Under the pieces are notes generated by a model. The model saw only the letters and a program-made list of their open reading frames with translations. It did not search any database and had not been told where the DNA came from. Shown in pieces: positions 1 to 8,941 of a DNA stretch of 64,000 nucleotides. The DNA is taken from positions 3,404,425 to 3,468,424 of the forward strand of contig NZ_JAQNDM010000002.1 of NCBI RefSeq assembly GCF_028368975.1. The letters run 5' to 3'. The translations under genes and the position numbers were made by a program. How positions within the stretch are numbered: position 1 is the stretch's first letter; every line of letters starts with the position of its first letter. This DNA comes from Stigmatella ashevillena. GTDB lineage: Bacteria; Myxococcota; Myxococcia; Myxococcales; Myxococcaceae.

Positions 1-230
1 AGCAGACGGCCGAGCAGCTCGCGGCCCTGCAAGGCTCGCTGGCCGGGCGCGTGACCAACCCCACGGGGGCCGCGTACGGCATCCTCAACATGAAGATCAC
101 CGCCCAGGCGATGGTGCGGGCCTTCAATGCCAACTTCATGGTGCTGACCGCGCTGTTCCTCTGCACCTTGTTCTTCGTGCTGATGCTCAAGAAGCCCGCC
201 CGCGGCGTGAAGGTGGAGGGCGCCCACTAG
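1..230 (+). CDS. DHA2-type MFS exporter, C-terminal end only
   Basis: This is the last 75 codons of a gene that starts before the window, ending with TAG at 228-230. The frame reads a polar loop with an amphipathic stretch, then one strongly hydrophobic helix (FMVLTALFLCTLFFVLML) and a short basic tail starting KKPARG. A final hydrophobic helix followed by a KKP-type tail is typical of 14-helix DHA2 (EmrB/QacA) drug:H+ antiporters. A TolC-type gene begins 50 bp downstream, which fits an EmrAB-TolC-like tripartite exporter; an HlyD/EmrA adaptor would be expected upstream, outside the window. The family call rests on a short fragment plus context. Confidence 0.6.
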   Translation, partial: QTAEQLAALQGSLAGRVTNPTGAAYGILNMKITAQAMVRAFNANFMVLTALFLCTLFFVLMLKKPARGVKVEGAH

Positions 231-280
231 CGCGCCCCCCGCCGTTGCTCCTCCCTCCTTTCCTTCCGAGGTCGCTCCTC

Positions 281-1783
281 ATGCTCCCCGTCCGTCCGGG
301 CCTCGCCCTGCTCGTGGCCCTCTCCGCTCCCGCCTTCGCCCAGTCCCCTTCCTCGCCACCGTCCGCCCCCGGGCCCCAAGCCTCCGGTGAAGGCCCCGAG
401 CGGCCCGAGCTGCCGACCACGGAGAGCTTCGACGCGAAGCTCGCCGCCCAACTGGGCCAACCTGGAGGACTCACCGCGGAGGAGACCGCCCGGCGGGCCA
501 CCTCCACCAGCGTGGAGGTGCGCGGGCGCGAAGCCGAGCTGGAGGCGGCCGAGGCGGGCGTTTCCCAGGCCCTGGCATCCTTCGTGCCCCGACTGAGCGT
601 GACCGCGGGCTACTCGCGACAATCCTACATCGCGCCCCAGGCCTTCGGCACGCTGGTGACCTCACCGGGCAACCCGGCGGGCCCGCTGCCTCCGGGCGCG
701 CCCTTGGAGAACGTGCCGCTGGCCATTCCCTCCCTTCAGAACCAGACGACGGTGCGCGCCGCGTTGACCGTGCCCGTGTCCGATTACCTGCTGCGCCTGT
801 CGCGCAACTACGCCTCGGCGAGCGCCTCCGAGACGGCGGCGCGCTACACCACCCAGGCCACCCAGCTGAAGGTCGCCGCGGACGCGCGCGTCCTCTATTA
901 CAGCTGGATTCGCGCGGCGCTCCAGTCCACGGTGGCGGAGGCCTCGCTCGCGCAGGCGAAGGATCACCTCACGGATGCCTCCCGGGCCTTCGCGGTGGGA
1001 GGCGCCTCCCGCGCGGATGTGCTGCGGGTGGAAGCCCAGGTGGCGAGCGCGGAGTTGCTGGTGGCGCGTACGGCCAACCTGCGCAACCTCCAGGCAGAGC
1101 GCCTGCACACGGCACTCCACGAGCCGGGCACGCAGGAACTCACCATCGGCGAGGACGTGCGCGAGACGCTCCCGCCCCTCCCTGGACTGGGCAGCCCGGA
1201 GGGACTGGTCGAAGAGGCGCGCGGCCACCGGCTGGAGATCCAGGCCGTGCAGGAAGCAGCCTCGGCGGCACGAAGCCAGGCCAAAGGCACACGGGCCGGC
1301 TACCTGCCACGGCTGGACGCGGTGGGCGATGTCACTTACGCCAACCCCAACCCGCGCTACTTCCCGCCGGAGCCCGAGTTCAAGACCACCTGGAGCGCGG
1401 GGGTGCAGCTCTCCTGGACTCCCACGGAGGCCCTCACCACGCGCGGGGCCGCTCGCGCCGCGGACGCCCGGGTCGCGCAGTGGGAGGCCCAGCGCGCCGT
1501 CTTGGAGGATGGCCTGAGGGTGGAGGTGATCCAGGCCCTGAATGATCTGCGCGAGGCAGAGCTGGCGAGCCAGACCACCCAGCGTGGCCTCTCCTCGTCA
1601 GAGGAGGCCTACCGCGTGCGGCGCTTGCTCTTCCAGAACGGCCGGGCCACCTCCACGGAGCTGACGGACGCCGAGGCGGACCTGACGCGGGCGCGCTTCG
1701 ACGCGGTGAACGCGCGCATCGACCTGCGGTTGGCGCGCGTCAAGCTGCTGCATGCCCTCGGACGAGACGTCCCGCACTCCTGA
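281..1783 (+). CDS. TolC-family outer membrane efflux protein
   Basis: This 500-residue protein is predicted to form the outer-membrane and periplasmic channel of a tripartite exporter. The N-terminus is a clear signal peptide (MLPVRPGLALLVALSAPAFA, cut before QSPS). The mature part shows the two-fold TolC repeat: long Ala/Glu/Arg-rich helical stretches (about 60-90, 190-260, 310-340 and 400-490) alternating with strand-like segments. I chose the ATG at 281 because the signal peptide starts cleanly there; an in-frame TTG at 245 would add 12 residues. It follows the MFS exporter gene on the same strand and is probably co-transcribed with it. Substrate unknown. Confidence 0.85.
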   Translation: MLPVRPGLALLVALSAPAFAQSPSSPPSAPGPQASGEGPERPELPTTESFDAKLAAQLGQPGGLTAEETARRATSTSVEVRGREAELEAAEAGVSQALASFVPRLSVTAGYSRQSYIAPQAFGTLVTSPGNPAGPLPPGAPLENVPLAIPSLQNQTTVRAALTVPVSDYLLRLSRNYASASASETAARYTTQATQLKVAADARVLYYSWIRAALQSTVAEASLAQAKDHLTDASRAFAVGGASRADVLRVEAQVASAELLVARTANLRNLQAERLHTALHEPGTQELTIGEDVRETLPPLPGLGSPEGLVEEARGHRLEIQAVQEAASAARSQAKGTRAGYLPRLDAVGDVTYANPNPRYFPPEPEFKTTWSAGVQLSWTPTEALTTRGAARAADARVAQWEAQRAVLEDGLRVEVIQALNDLREAELASQTTQRGLSSSEEAYRVRRLLFQNGRATSTELTDAEADLTRARFDAVNARIDLRLARVKLLHALGRDVPHS

Positions 1784-1896
1784 TCTGAGGGACAGACGAA
1801 CGGGAAAGACGCGGAAGCCCGAGCAACTTTTTCTCGGCTCCTGCGAGAACCAGGGGGCGCCGTACCTTCCATTTCCCTACCTGGAGCCCTTCCCCC

Positions 1897-3018
1897 GTGA
1901 GCATCCACCCCGTCGGCCCTGGCGAAACCCTGTCGGGCATTGCCCGCAAGTACAACACCACGGTCAACAAGCTCGCCCAGGACAATGGCATCGCCAACCC
2001 GGACAAGATCCAGGCAGGCCAGAAGCTGACGGTGTCCGGCAGCGCCAGCGCGTCCCGCACCGCGGCGGGCTCCTCGCAGAGCTACACGGTGCGCGAGGGT
2101 GACACCCTGAGTGGTATTGCCCAGAAGTTCGGTACCACCACGAGTGCACTGGCCAAGGCCAACAACATCAGCAACCCCAACCTCATCCGCGTGGGGCAGA
2201 AGCTCACCATCCCGGGGGCCAGTGCTCCCAAGCCTCCCTCGACGCCCCCCCCGCAGAGCTACACGGTGCGCTCGGGCGATACCCTGAGTGGAATTGCCCA
2301 GAAGTTCGGCACCACCACGAGTGCGCTGGCCAAGGCCAACAACATCAGCAACCCCAACCTCATCCGCGTGGGGCAGAAACTCACCATCCCGGGGGGAACA
2401 AAGCCCCCGCAGGACGGCTTCGATCCTCCGGCCACCGGGGGCAAGCCCCCCACGGGCCCCGTCACGGGTCCTGGCAACGGCGCGGGCACGGCGGGCGGCG
2501 TGACGTTGGCGCAGCTGCGCAAGGTCATGCCCAACCTGTCCCAGGCCAAGGCGGAGCAGTACCTGCCGCACCTCAACCGCGCCATGGCCGAGGCGAACAT
2601 CAACACCCCCAAGCGCCAAGCCGCCTTCCTCGCGCAGCTCGCCCACGAGAGCGGCGAGTTCCGCTACATGGAAGAGATCGCCTCGGGCGCCGCCTACGAG
2701 GGCCGCAAGGACCTGGGCAACACGCAGCCGGGGGATGGCGTGCGCTTCAAGGGCCGCGGCCCCATCCAGCTCACCGGCCGGTCCAACTACCGCGCCGCGG
2801 GCAAGGCGCTGGGCATCGACCTGGAAAACAACCCGAAGCGCGCCGCGGACCCGGATGTGGGTTTCCGCACCGCCGCCTGGTTCTGGAACAGCCGCAACCT
2901 CAACACCTACGCGGACGCAGGCAACTTCCGCGAGGTGACCCGCCGGATCAACGGGGGCTACAACGGGCTGGCCAGCCGCGAGGCCTACTACCAGCGCGCC
3001 CTCAACGTCCTCTCCTGA
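1897..3018 (+). CDS. Triple-LysM glycoside hydrolase family 19 protein (chitinase/muramidase-like)
   Basis: This 373-residue cell-wall-active protein has three LysM domains (about 1-46, 61-107 and 120-167), then a Pro/Gly/Thr-rich linker (about 168-200), then a GH19 domain to the end. LysM binds N-acetylglucosamine polymers. The GH19 part shows AHESGEF with the catalytic-type Glu, FKGRGPIQLTGRSNY, and RRINGGYNG near the end, all family hallmarks. The start is a GTG after a weak GGAG, and LysM 1 begins at once, so no signal peptide is visible. Export would need another route (holin, lysis, T6SS or ECIS delivery) or an undetected upstream start. LysM 2 and 3 are a recent duplication, annotated separately. 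Substrate (chitin or peptidoglycan) cannot be decided from sequence. Confidence 0.85.
   Translation: MSIHPVGPGETLSGIARKYNTTVNKLAQDNGIANPDKIQAGQKLTVSGSASASRTAAGSSQSYTVREGDTLSGIAQKFGTTTSALAKANNISNPNLIRVGQKLTIPGASAPKPPSTPPPQSYTVRSGDTLSGIAQKFGTTTSALAKANNISNPNLIRVGQKLTIPGGTKPPQDGFDPPATGGKPPTGPVTGPGNGAGTAGGVTLAQLRKVMPNLSQAKAEQYLPHLNRAMAEANINTPKRQAAFLAQLAHESGEFRYMEEIASGAAYEGRKDLGNTQPGDGVRFKGRGPIQLTGRSNYRAAGKALGIDLENNPKRAADPDVGFRTAAWFWNSRNLNTYADAGNFREVTRRINGGYNGLASREAYYQRALNVLS
2077..2395 (+). repeat. Tandem duplication of a 142-bp LysM-encoding unit
   Basis: Positions 2077-2218 and 2254-2395 align without gaps over 142 bp with 8 differences by eye (about 94% identity). They encode LysM domains 2 and 3. 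The 35-bp spacer encodes a Ser/Pro-rich linker. LysM 1 is much more diverged, so this is a recent internal duplication that could expand or contract by recombination. Confidence 0.9.
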
Positions 3019-3038
3019 GATCTGTCCCCAGTCAACAC

Positions 3039-3069
3039 ATGCCCGGGCCCACAGGGGGGGCCTGGGCAT
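3039..3069 (+). terminator. Hairpin after the GH19 gene, possible terminator
   Basis: Arms 3039-3050 (ATGCCCGGGCCC) and 3058-3069 (GGGCCTGGGCAT) pair over 12 bp with a single G-U wobble around a 7-base loop. It lies 20 bp after the stop codon and ahead of the next gene. Only CCTTTCG follows, so there is no strong U-tract; Rho-independent activity is uncertain. Confidence 0.5.
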
Positions 3070-3123
3070 CGACCTTTCGAATGATCTCCACATTGCGGCT
3101 ACCGTGTGCATGAGGTCTGTCTC

Positions 3124-3882
3124 ATGAACAGAGCAATGCGAATCCGGCGGGCCAGTCTCCTGGGCCTCGCCTCGGCCCTGGCCCTGCTGCTCCTGCCGGT
3201 GCCTCGGGCCCACGCCTCGGCACCTGAGAAGGCCGTCTCCCGAACCGTCAAGCCACGGAAGATCGGCATCATCGGAACCGGCAAGATTGGAGGCGCCCTG
3301 GCGCGGCTCTGGGTCAAGGCCGGCTACGAGGTGCTGATTTCCTCCCGCCACCCCGAGGAGCTCAAGCCGCTCGCGGAACAGCTCGGCCCAAAGGCGCGGG
3401 TCGGCACCCCTCGGGAAGCCGCTGCCTACGGCGATGTCGTGCTGATCTCCGTGCCCTATGGCGCTCTGCCCCAGATCGGACGCGACCATGCCAAGCAGCT
3501 CTCTGGAAAGGTCGTGCTGGAAACGGGCAACCCCTATCCGCAGCGGGACGGCCCCCTCGCCGAGGAAGCACGCCTCAAGGGCACCGGCCAGACCTCGAAG
3601 GCCTTGCTGCCCGGGGTGCGGCTGGTGCGCGCCTTCAACGCCATCAGCGCCGTGGATCTCAGCAACCAATCGGGCCGCGAGGGAACCCTCGTGGGCATTC
3701 CCATCGCCAGCGATGATGAGGAGGCCCTGAAGATCGCCTCCGAGCTGGTCAAGGCCGCGGGGTTCGAGCCCGTCGTCGTGGGAGGCCTGGAGCGCGCGAA
3801 GGATTTCGACGTCGGGACGCCGGTCTACACCCGGCTCCTGACGGCCGAAGAGCTCCGCAAACACCTGGGCCTCCCGCAGTAA
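3124..3882 (+). CDS. NADP-binding oxidoreductase (F420-dependent NADP reductase-like) with Tat-type signal
   Basis: This 252-residue protein carries an N-terminal Rossmann fold with IGIIGTGKIGGALA (GxGxxG) at about 46-59, then VLISSRHPEEL, where Ser/Arg after the second strand suits NADP(H). It matches the COG2085 family of F420H2:NADP reductase-like and ferric-reductase-like proteins. Ahead of this is an unusual leader, RIRRASLLGLASALALLLL...AHA, with twin arginines followed by a hydrophobic core and an AxA cleavage site. I read it as a Tat signal. I chose ATG 3124 because GAGG lies 8-12 bp upstream; GTG 3106 is the alternative. It is monocistronic and convergent with the PBP2 gene. Substrate unknown. 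Confidence 0.75.
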   Translation: MNRAMRIRRASLLGLASALALLLLPVPRAHASAPEKAVSRTVKPRKIGIIGTGKIGGALARLWVKAGYEVLISSRHPEELKPLAEQLGPKARVGTPREAAAYGDVVLISVPYGALPQIGRDHAKQLSGKVVLETGNPYPQRDGPLAEEARLKGTGQTSKALLPGVRLVRAFNAISAVDLSNQSGREGTLVGIPIASDDEEALKIASELVKAAGFEPVVVGGLERAKDFDVGTPVYTRLLTAEELRKHLGLPQ

Positions 3883-3903
3883 CCACGGCCTTCGCCGCCT
3901 TCG

Positions 3904-5889
3904 TCAGTCCACCACGTCCGTGGAGATCGCACCTCGGGAGAGAATGGCGCTCTCCAGGTCTGGGGCGGGCGGCAACGTGGGGGTGTAGGGCTGGTTGGCG
4001 CGCGGCGGCGGTGAGACTTCATCCTGGGCCTTCAAGTCAAAGTACTTCTGGATGACGGCCATGCCGGTGGGCGCCGCGTCCGAGCCCCCGAGACCGCCGT
4101 GCTCGTTGAGCACCACCACGGCGATCTCCGGCGCCTCTGCGGGCGCGAAGGACGCCAGCCATGCGTGATGCCGCGAGAAGAACTCCATCTGGTGCGTCTT
4201 GAGCCGCACCGCGCCCAGCGTGACGACCTGCGCGGTGCCCGTCTTCCCCGCGACCTTGATGTCCTTGAGGCGCTGGCGGTACGCGGTGCCTCCGGGCTCG
4301 TTCACCACCGCCATCAGCGAGTCGATGACCGCCTTGAGGTGCGCTGGGTTGATGTCCACCTTGCGGACCACCTGTGGCTGGAACGCTTCGATGACCCGGC
4401 CGTCGAGATCCTCGATGCGCTGCACCAACTGCGGCTTGTACAGCGTGCCGCCGTTGGCCAGCGACGCGTACACGAGCGCCAGTTGCAGCGGCGTCACGTT
4501 GTCATCGCCCTGCCCGACAGCGCTGTTGAGCGCCATGCCCTTCGAGTAGCCACCCGGCGAGAGCCGGTCATGGTACTCGGGGGTGGGCATGATGCCCGGC
4601 ACCTCGGCCAGGACGCCGATGCCGGTGGGGCTGCCCAGGCCCAGGGACTTGCCCATGTCGGCGATGGGATCCAAGCCGATGGTGTCCGCGACCTTGTAGA
4701 ACCAAGTATTGCACGAGTACTGCATCGCCTGCCGACCCGCCACCGGACCGTGGCCGCTGTCCTTGTGGCAGCGCCAGGTATGTCCTCCCAACGTATAGCC
4801 GCCCGGGCAGTTCACCACCGTCTCCGGCCGGAACAGGCCTGACTTGTAGGCGGCCAGCGCGGAGACGACCTTGAAGGTGGAGCCGGGGCTGTAGTGGTTG
4901 GCGGCCACGCGGTTGATCATCGGCTGGAGGGGATCCTTGGCCAGCGAGGCCAACTGCGCCGGGGTGATACGGCCCGTGAGCAGGTTCGGATCAAAGCCCG
5001 GCCGGGACACCAGCGCGCGAATGAAGCCCGTGTGCACGTCGATGGCCACCACCGCGCCCGCCACCCCCGGGAAGGCCTGCTCGGCCGCCTCTTGCAACCG
5101 CATGTCCAGCGAGAGCACGACGTTGCCACCGGCCTCCGGCGGCACCACCGAGTTCCCCCCGAGCATGTCGTTCAGCTCCTCGATGGTCTGGCCTCGCGCG
5201 TTCACCACTTCCTTGCGCACCCCATCCACCCCGCGCAGCCGCGACTCGAAGTAGCGCTCCAGGCCCCGCCGGCCGATGTAGTCGCCCAGCGCGTACTTCG
5301 CGCCGTCCGCGTTGAGCCGCTCCAGCTCGTCCTGGTTGATCTCGTTCATGTACCCCAGCACGTGCGAGAGCACCGTGCCGGCGCGGTAGTTGCGGTGCGG
5401 CACCGGCACCACCTCCACCCCGTCCAGGATGTCGCGCCGCGCGTTGAGCCGATCCAGCTCATCGCGCGTCAGGTCGACCCGCACCGGAATGGGCTGGAAG
5501 GGCGCGCTCCGGCGGGCGGCGCGCACCTGGTCCTCCACCTTCTGACGCTGCTCGGGGTCCAAAGCGAGCAGGGCCGCCAATTGGGGGATGACCTGCTCGA
5601 AACACTGGGTGCAAAAGGCCGGGGTGATGAACGCATCGAAGGAGGGGCGGCTGTCCACCAGGATGGTCCCACGCACGTCCTTGATGACGCCGCGATCGGC
5701 GCGGAGGCGCACCTCCTTGACGAAGTTGGCCACGCTCTTGGCGGCATACTCCTCGCCCCGGATGAGCTGAAGCCGGTAGAGCTGCATGGCGAGGATGACC
5801 ATGCCGCCCACCATGGCCAACCCCAGAAACAGGAAGCGGCGCTTGAGTTCCCTGCCTGGAGTGGTGTTACCCAATGTTGGGGGCGCCAT
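3904..5889 (-). CDS. mrdA: Penicillin-binding protein 2 (elongation-specific transpeptidase)
   Basis: This 661-residue class B PBP cross-links peptidoglycan during cell elongation, working with RodA. A single TM helix (about 18-40) anchors it, followed by a PBP-dimer domain (about 60-230) and a transpeptidase domain. The active-site triad is visible: SxxK as S337-T-F-K340, SxN as S392-C-N394, and KTG at 549-551. Just before SxN lies a Cys/His cluster (NCPGG, WRCHKDSGH, about 360-380), the position of the structural zinc site described in PBP2 proteins. ATG 5889 sits in a 90-bp divergent gap facing the next gene. mreBCD and rodA, its usual neighbours, are absent here. Confidence 0.93.
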   Translation of the reverse strand: MAPPTLGNTTPGRELKRRFLFLGLAMVGGMVILAMQLYRLQLIRGEEYAAKSVANFVKEVRLRADRGVIKDVRGTILVDSRPSFDAFITPAFCTQCFEQVIPQLAALLALDPEQRQKVEDQVRAARRSAPFQPIPVRVDLTRDELDRLNARRDILDGVEVVPVPHRNYRAGTVLSHVLGYMNEINQDELERLNADGAKYALGDYIGRRGLERYFESRLRGVDGVRKEVVNARGQTIEELNDMLGGNSVVPPEAGGNVVLSLDMRLQEAAEQAFPGVAGAVVAIDVHTGFIRALVSRPGFDPNLLTGRITPAQLASLAKDPLQPMINRVAANHYSPGSTFKVVSALAAYKSGLFRPETVVNCPGGYTLGGHTWRCHKDSGHGPVAGRQAMQYSCNTWFYKVADTIGLDPIADMGKSLGLGSPTGIGVLAEVPGIMPTPEYHDRLSPGGYSKGMALNSAVGQGDDNVTPLQLALVYASLANGGTLYKPQLVQRIEDLDGRVIEAFQPQVVRKVDINPAHLKAVIDSLMAVVNEPGGTAYRQRLKDIKVAGKTGTAQVVTLGAVRLKTHQMEFFSRHHAWLASFAPAEAPEIAVVVLNEHGGLGGSDAAPTGMAVIQKYFDLKAQDEVSPPPRANQPYTPTLPPAPDLESAILSRGAISTDVVD

Positions 5890-5979
5890 CGCCCCTTCAG
5901 TCTACCTGCTCGGTGGGTTGAGGCCAGTCCCTCCAGGCTCCGCGGCCCTCCCACCTTTCAGACGGACCGGCCTCGGGGT

Positions 5980-7602
5980 ATGCACTCAGTCTCGATGAAC
6001 GACAGCGATTCTCTCCACGTGTCCCCTCCCGCCTCGGTGGCCCCTCCCATCCCTGTGGCCCCTGCCGCCCCTGCGGCCCTTCCCCCCCCTGCCCTGGAAC
6101 TGGAAGAGGTGCGCCGCTGCGCACAGCTCCTGGAGGCCATCGTGGCGGACCGCCGGCTCTTGCTCCGGCTCCCCGAGCCAGAGCGGATTGCGCTGCTCAG
6201 CGCCGCGGGCAAGGTCGTGCTTCCCGAGCGCGACAACCGGGCACGCCTCGTCAAATCGCTGCGCAAGGAGCAGAAGCAGGCCAAGCGGAAGCGGGACCAG
6301 GTCGTCCGCGCGTCGACCGAGATCCGCACCCTTCGCCAGGAACCGGTCTTCAGTGCTCCGGCGCCCCGGCTTCTGGGCGAGAACACCGGGCCGGAGCGGC
6401 TGCTGGAGAATGCCCGCCACTGCTACGTGTGCAAGGAGGAGTACAAGCGCCTCCACTTCTTCTATGACGCGATGTGCCCCACCTGCGCCGACTTCAACTA
6501 TGCCAAGCGCTTCCAGCAAGCTCCCCTGGAGGGCAAGGTAGCGCTCATCACGGGCGCGCGGGTGAAGATTGGTTTCCAGGCATCGCTGATGCTGCTGCGC
6601 TCCGGGGCCCGGGTGATCGCCACCACGCGCTTTCCGAATGACGCCGCCGAGCGCTATGCCCGGGAGCCGGACTTCTCCTCCTGGGGCCACCGCATTCATG
6701 TTCACGGGCTGGATTTGCGCCATGCCCCCAGCGTCGAACTCTTCGCGCGCTACGTGGACCAGGCCTACGAGCGCCTGGACATCTTGATCAACAACGCGGC
6801 CCAGACCGTCCGGCGCCCCCCGGGCTTCTACGCCCACCTCCTCTCGAAGGAGATGCAGCCGGTGGAATCCCTGCCCAAAGCCTGCGCCCCGCTTCTCGTG
6901 GGCCATCAGCAGTGCCTGGCGAGGGTTCAGCCCGCCCTGGAATCAGGCACCACGAGCACGAGCATCACCTGGCGCAGCGCGGACCCCGCCATCGGACTCC
7001 ACTCTTCGGCCGCCCTCTCGCTGGTGCCCTATGCCTTCGAGCAGGAGGGGGACACCCAGCGGCTCTTCCCCGAGGGCCGGCTGGATGCGGACCTGCAACA
7101 GGTGGACTTGCGAGAGGTGAACTCGTGGCGGCTGCGGCTGGCGGAGGTGGCGACCGCCGAGATGCTCGAGGTGCACCTGGTGAACGCGGTGGCCCCCTTC
7201 ATTCTCTGCGGCAAGCTCAAGCCCTTGATGTTGCGCAACCGCTCCGAGATTGGCCACATCGTGAATGTCTCGGCGATGGAGGGCAGCTTCTCGCGCGGCA
7301 AGAAGACGGACAAGCACCCCCACACGAACATGGCGAAGGCAGCGCTGAACATGATGACGCTGACCTCTGCGCCCGACTACGCCCGGGACGGCATCTACAT
7401 GAACGCGGTGGACACCGGCTGGGTGACGGACGAGGACCCCGCCATCCACGCGCAGCGCAAGCAGGAGGAACTCGACTTCCACCCGCCGCTCGACATCGTG
7501 GACGGAGCCGCCCGCGTGGTGGACCCCGTCTTCATGGCGGTCAAGACGGGCCAGGGCGGCTGGGGCAACTTCTTCAAGGACTACCGCCACACCTCCTGGT
7601 GA
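5980..7602 (+). CDS. SDR-fold protein with N-terminal zinc ribbon and no catalytic Tyr
   Basis: This 540-residue protein begins with a Pro/Ala-rich tail and a basic helix (about 90-107), then a zinc-ribbon-like CYVC (148-151) and CPTC (166-169) pair. From about 185 it is a short-chain dehydrogenase: ALITGARVKIGF at the cofactor site, LDILINNAA at 267-274, and NVS with S431. The usual YxxxK reads TNMAK, with Thr449 in place of Tyr and K453 kept. About 115 residues (280-395) are inserted between the NNAA strand and the next core helix. Activity as a dehydrogenase is therefore doubtful; a binding or regulatory role is possible. ATG 5995 (MNDSDS) is an alternative start. Confidence 0.75.
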   Translation: MHSVSMNDSDSLHVSPPASVAPPIPVAPAAPAALPPPALELEEVRRCAQLLEAIVADRRLLLRLPEPERIALLSAAGKVVLPERDNRARLVKSLRKEQKQAKRKRDQVVRASTEIRTLRQEPVFSAPAPRLLGENTGPERLLENARHCYVCKEEYKRLHFFYDAMCPTCADFNYAKRFQQAPLEGKVALITGARVKIGFQASLMLLRSGARVIATTRFPNDAAERYAREPDFSSWGHRIHVHGLDLRHAPSVELFARYVDQAYERLDILINNAAQTVRRPPGFYAHLLSKEMQPVESLPKACAPLLVGHQQCLARVQPALESGTTSTSITWRSADPAIGLHSSAALSLVPYAFEQEGDTQRLFPEGRLDADLQQVDLREVNSWRLRLAEVATAEMLEVHLVNAVAPFILCGKLKPLMLRNRSEIGHIVNVSAMEGSFSRGKKTDKHPHTNMAKAALNMMTLTSAPDYARDGIYMNAVDTGWVTDEDPAIHAQRKQEELDFHPPLDIVDGAARVVDPVFMAVKTGQGGWGNFFKDYRHTSW

Positions 7603-7636
7603 GGCCCGCCGCCCGAGGCGCCCCCCTTCACGCCGC

Positions 7637-8941
7637 TCAGAAGACGGTATCGGTCTGATCGGCGATGGAGGCGCCCATCCCATCGGTGCACGGGATGGAC
7701 GCACCGTCCGCGGCCTTGCAAGCCGTGGTGGCACAGGCGTAGGGCTCGGCCTGCTGTGCTCGCGGTTGGAGGAACATGGGGTTGATGAGCCATCGCCCAT
7801 CATCGTTGTGGTAGGCGTTGCACATCAGCTCCTTCTTGTTGCGATTGATCGCCAGCCGCAGGGCGGTGGCGTCCCGCATGAAAGTCAAATCCGTATCGGA
7901 GTCGCCCGCGGCGAACAGGGGCCGCTGGCCCACGTTGGGATTCGGCTCGAACGCCGCGGCGCCGGTGACGCCGAAGAGAACCTTGTTCATCCAACAGCGC
8001 TTGCCATCAATGTAGGTGATGACGCTGTTGCCCCTCACCTGCCCTTGTCCATCGTTGGCGCCATCGGGCACGTCCCCACACCCCTCGAGGCTGTAACCCA
8101 GCTTGCCCCCCTCCTCGAGGGTGCGGATGCCAATCACGTGGCTGGCATCAATGCCCACCGCCTGGGCCCAGGGTTCGACCACCCCCTGCGGGGAGGCCGA
8201 GAGGATCCAGAGATCGAAACCGTTGGTCTGCATGCTCGCGAGCAGATCCTTCATCTGCCCGGGGACACGCACCCAGTGCGTGACCGAGGTGCTTCCGATC
8301 GTCTGCTTCGTATCGATGGGATTGCCCAGGTTCTCGGCCATCGCGGCCTCGGCGATGGCCTTCACCTCGGCCCGGGTGTGGCCCGCGAGCAACTGGGCGA
8401 ACCAGGCATAGGAGGGCTCCATGCGGCGGTAGTTCCAGCCGCCCCACGCGGCCTTGCCTGCAGTGGTCTTTGCCTCGGAGTAGATCGTCAACAACTCCTG
8501 GGCACAGGCTGGATTCGAGGAGGTGGGCAGACGCGAGCCGGCTTCGGCCAGGGCCCCACACGCGGCATCGAGCGCGACGACTGCGTCACCGGTCAGCAGG
8601 TGGCTCGTCAGGCGCCAGTTCTTCCCTGGCGGTTGAAGGACCTCGTCGTGCGCCAGCATGTAGAAGAAGGTGGCGTCGCCGATGTCGTTCTTGATGACCG
8701 TGTTGTCCCAGTCAAAGACAGCAATGGGCTTCTTCGCCTCATCGTAGGTGCTCGAACACCGGCCGTACGTCTTCATCAGCGCATCGAGCTGATTCCGGTT
8801 GGTGCCATGCCACGCCAATTCCGGCTCGAGCACCTGGCACGACACGCCCGGCTGAGATTCCTCACACCCGGAGAGGCCCCAGGCCAATGACATGGCGGCC
8901 ACAGCCCCCCTCCAGACACGCTTCCGCTCCGCATCCATCAT
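7637..8941 (-). CDS. HAD-superfamily phosphatase-like lipoprotein
   Basis: This protein of about 434 residues is anchored by a lipoprotein signal (hydrophobic stretch ending LSGC, Cys about 28). HAD motif I is FDWDNTVIKND, with the nucleophile and acid/base Asp pair. The motif II position has LWILSASPQG and motif IV is AAGDSDTDLTFM, so the fold is complete and probably active. The overall pattern resembles phosphoserine-phosphatase-like HAD enzymes found outside the cytoplasm. I chose ATG 8941 because GGGAG lies just upstream and the lipobox falls at the right distance; ATG 8971 is an alternative. It diverges from the kelch gene across 116 bp. Substrate unknown. Confidence 0.8.
   Translation of the reverse strand: MMDAERKRVWRGAVAAMSLAWGLSGCEESQPGVSCQVLEPELAWHGTNRNQLDALMKTYGRCSSTYDEAKKPIAVFDWDNTVIKNDIGDATFFYMLAHDEVLQPPGKNWRLTSHLLTGDAVVALDAACGALAEAGSRLPTSSNPACAQELLTIYSEAKTTAGKAAWGGWNYRRMEPSYAWFAQLLAGHTRAEVKAIAEAAMAENLGNPIDTKQTIGSTSVTHWVRVPGQMKDLLASMQTNGFDLWILSASPQGVVEPWAQAVGIDASHVIGIRTLEEGGKLGYSLEGCGDVPDGANDGQGQVRGNSVITYIDGKRCWMNKVLFGVTGAAAFEPNPNVGQRPLFAAGDSDTDLTFMRDATALRLAINRNKKELMCNAYHNDDGRWLINPMFLQPRAQQAEPYACATTACKAADGASIPCTDGMGASIADQTDTVF

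Noticed and set aside
1825-1850. Small hairpin with a T-run after the TolC-type gene
   Set aside because: Only a 5-bp stem, with the T-run in the loop and not after the stem; not a terminator.
4894-5979. Long 5' extension of the SDR-like gene over the PBP2 gene
   Set aside because: The frame is open only because it is antisense to PBP2. The protein-like sequence starts at 5980.
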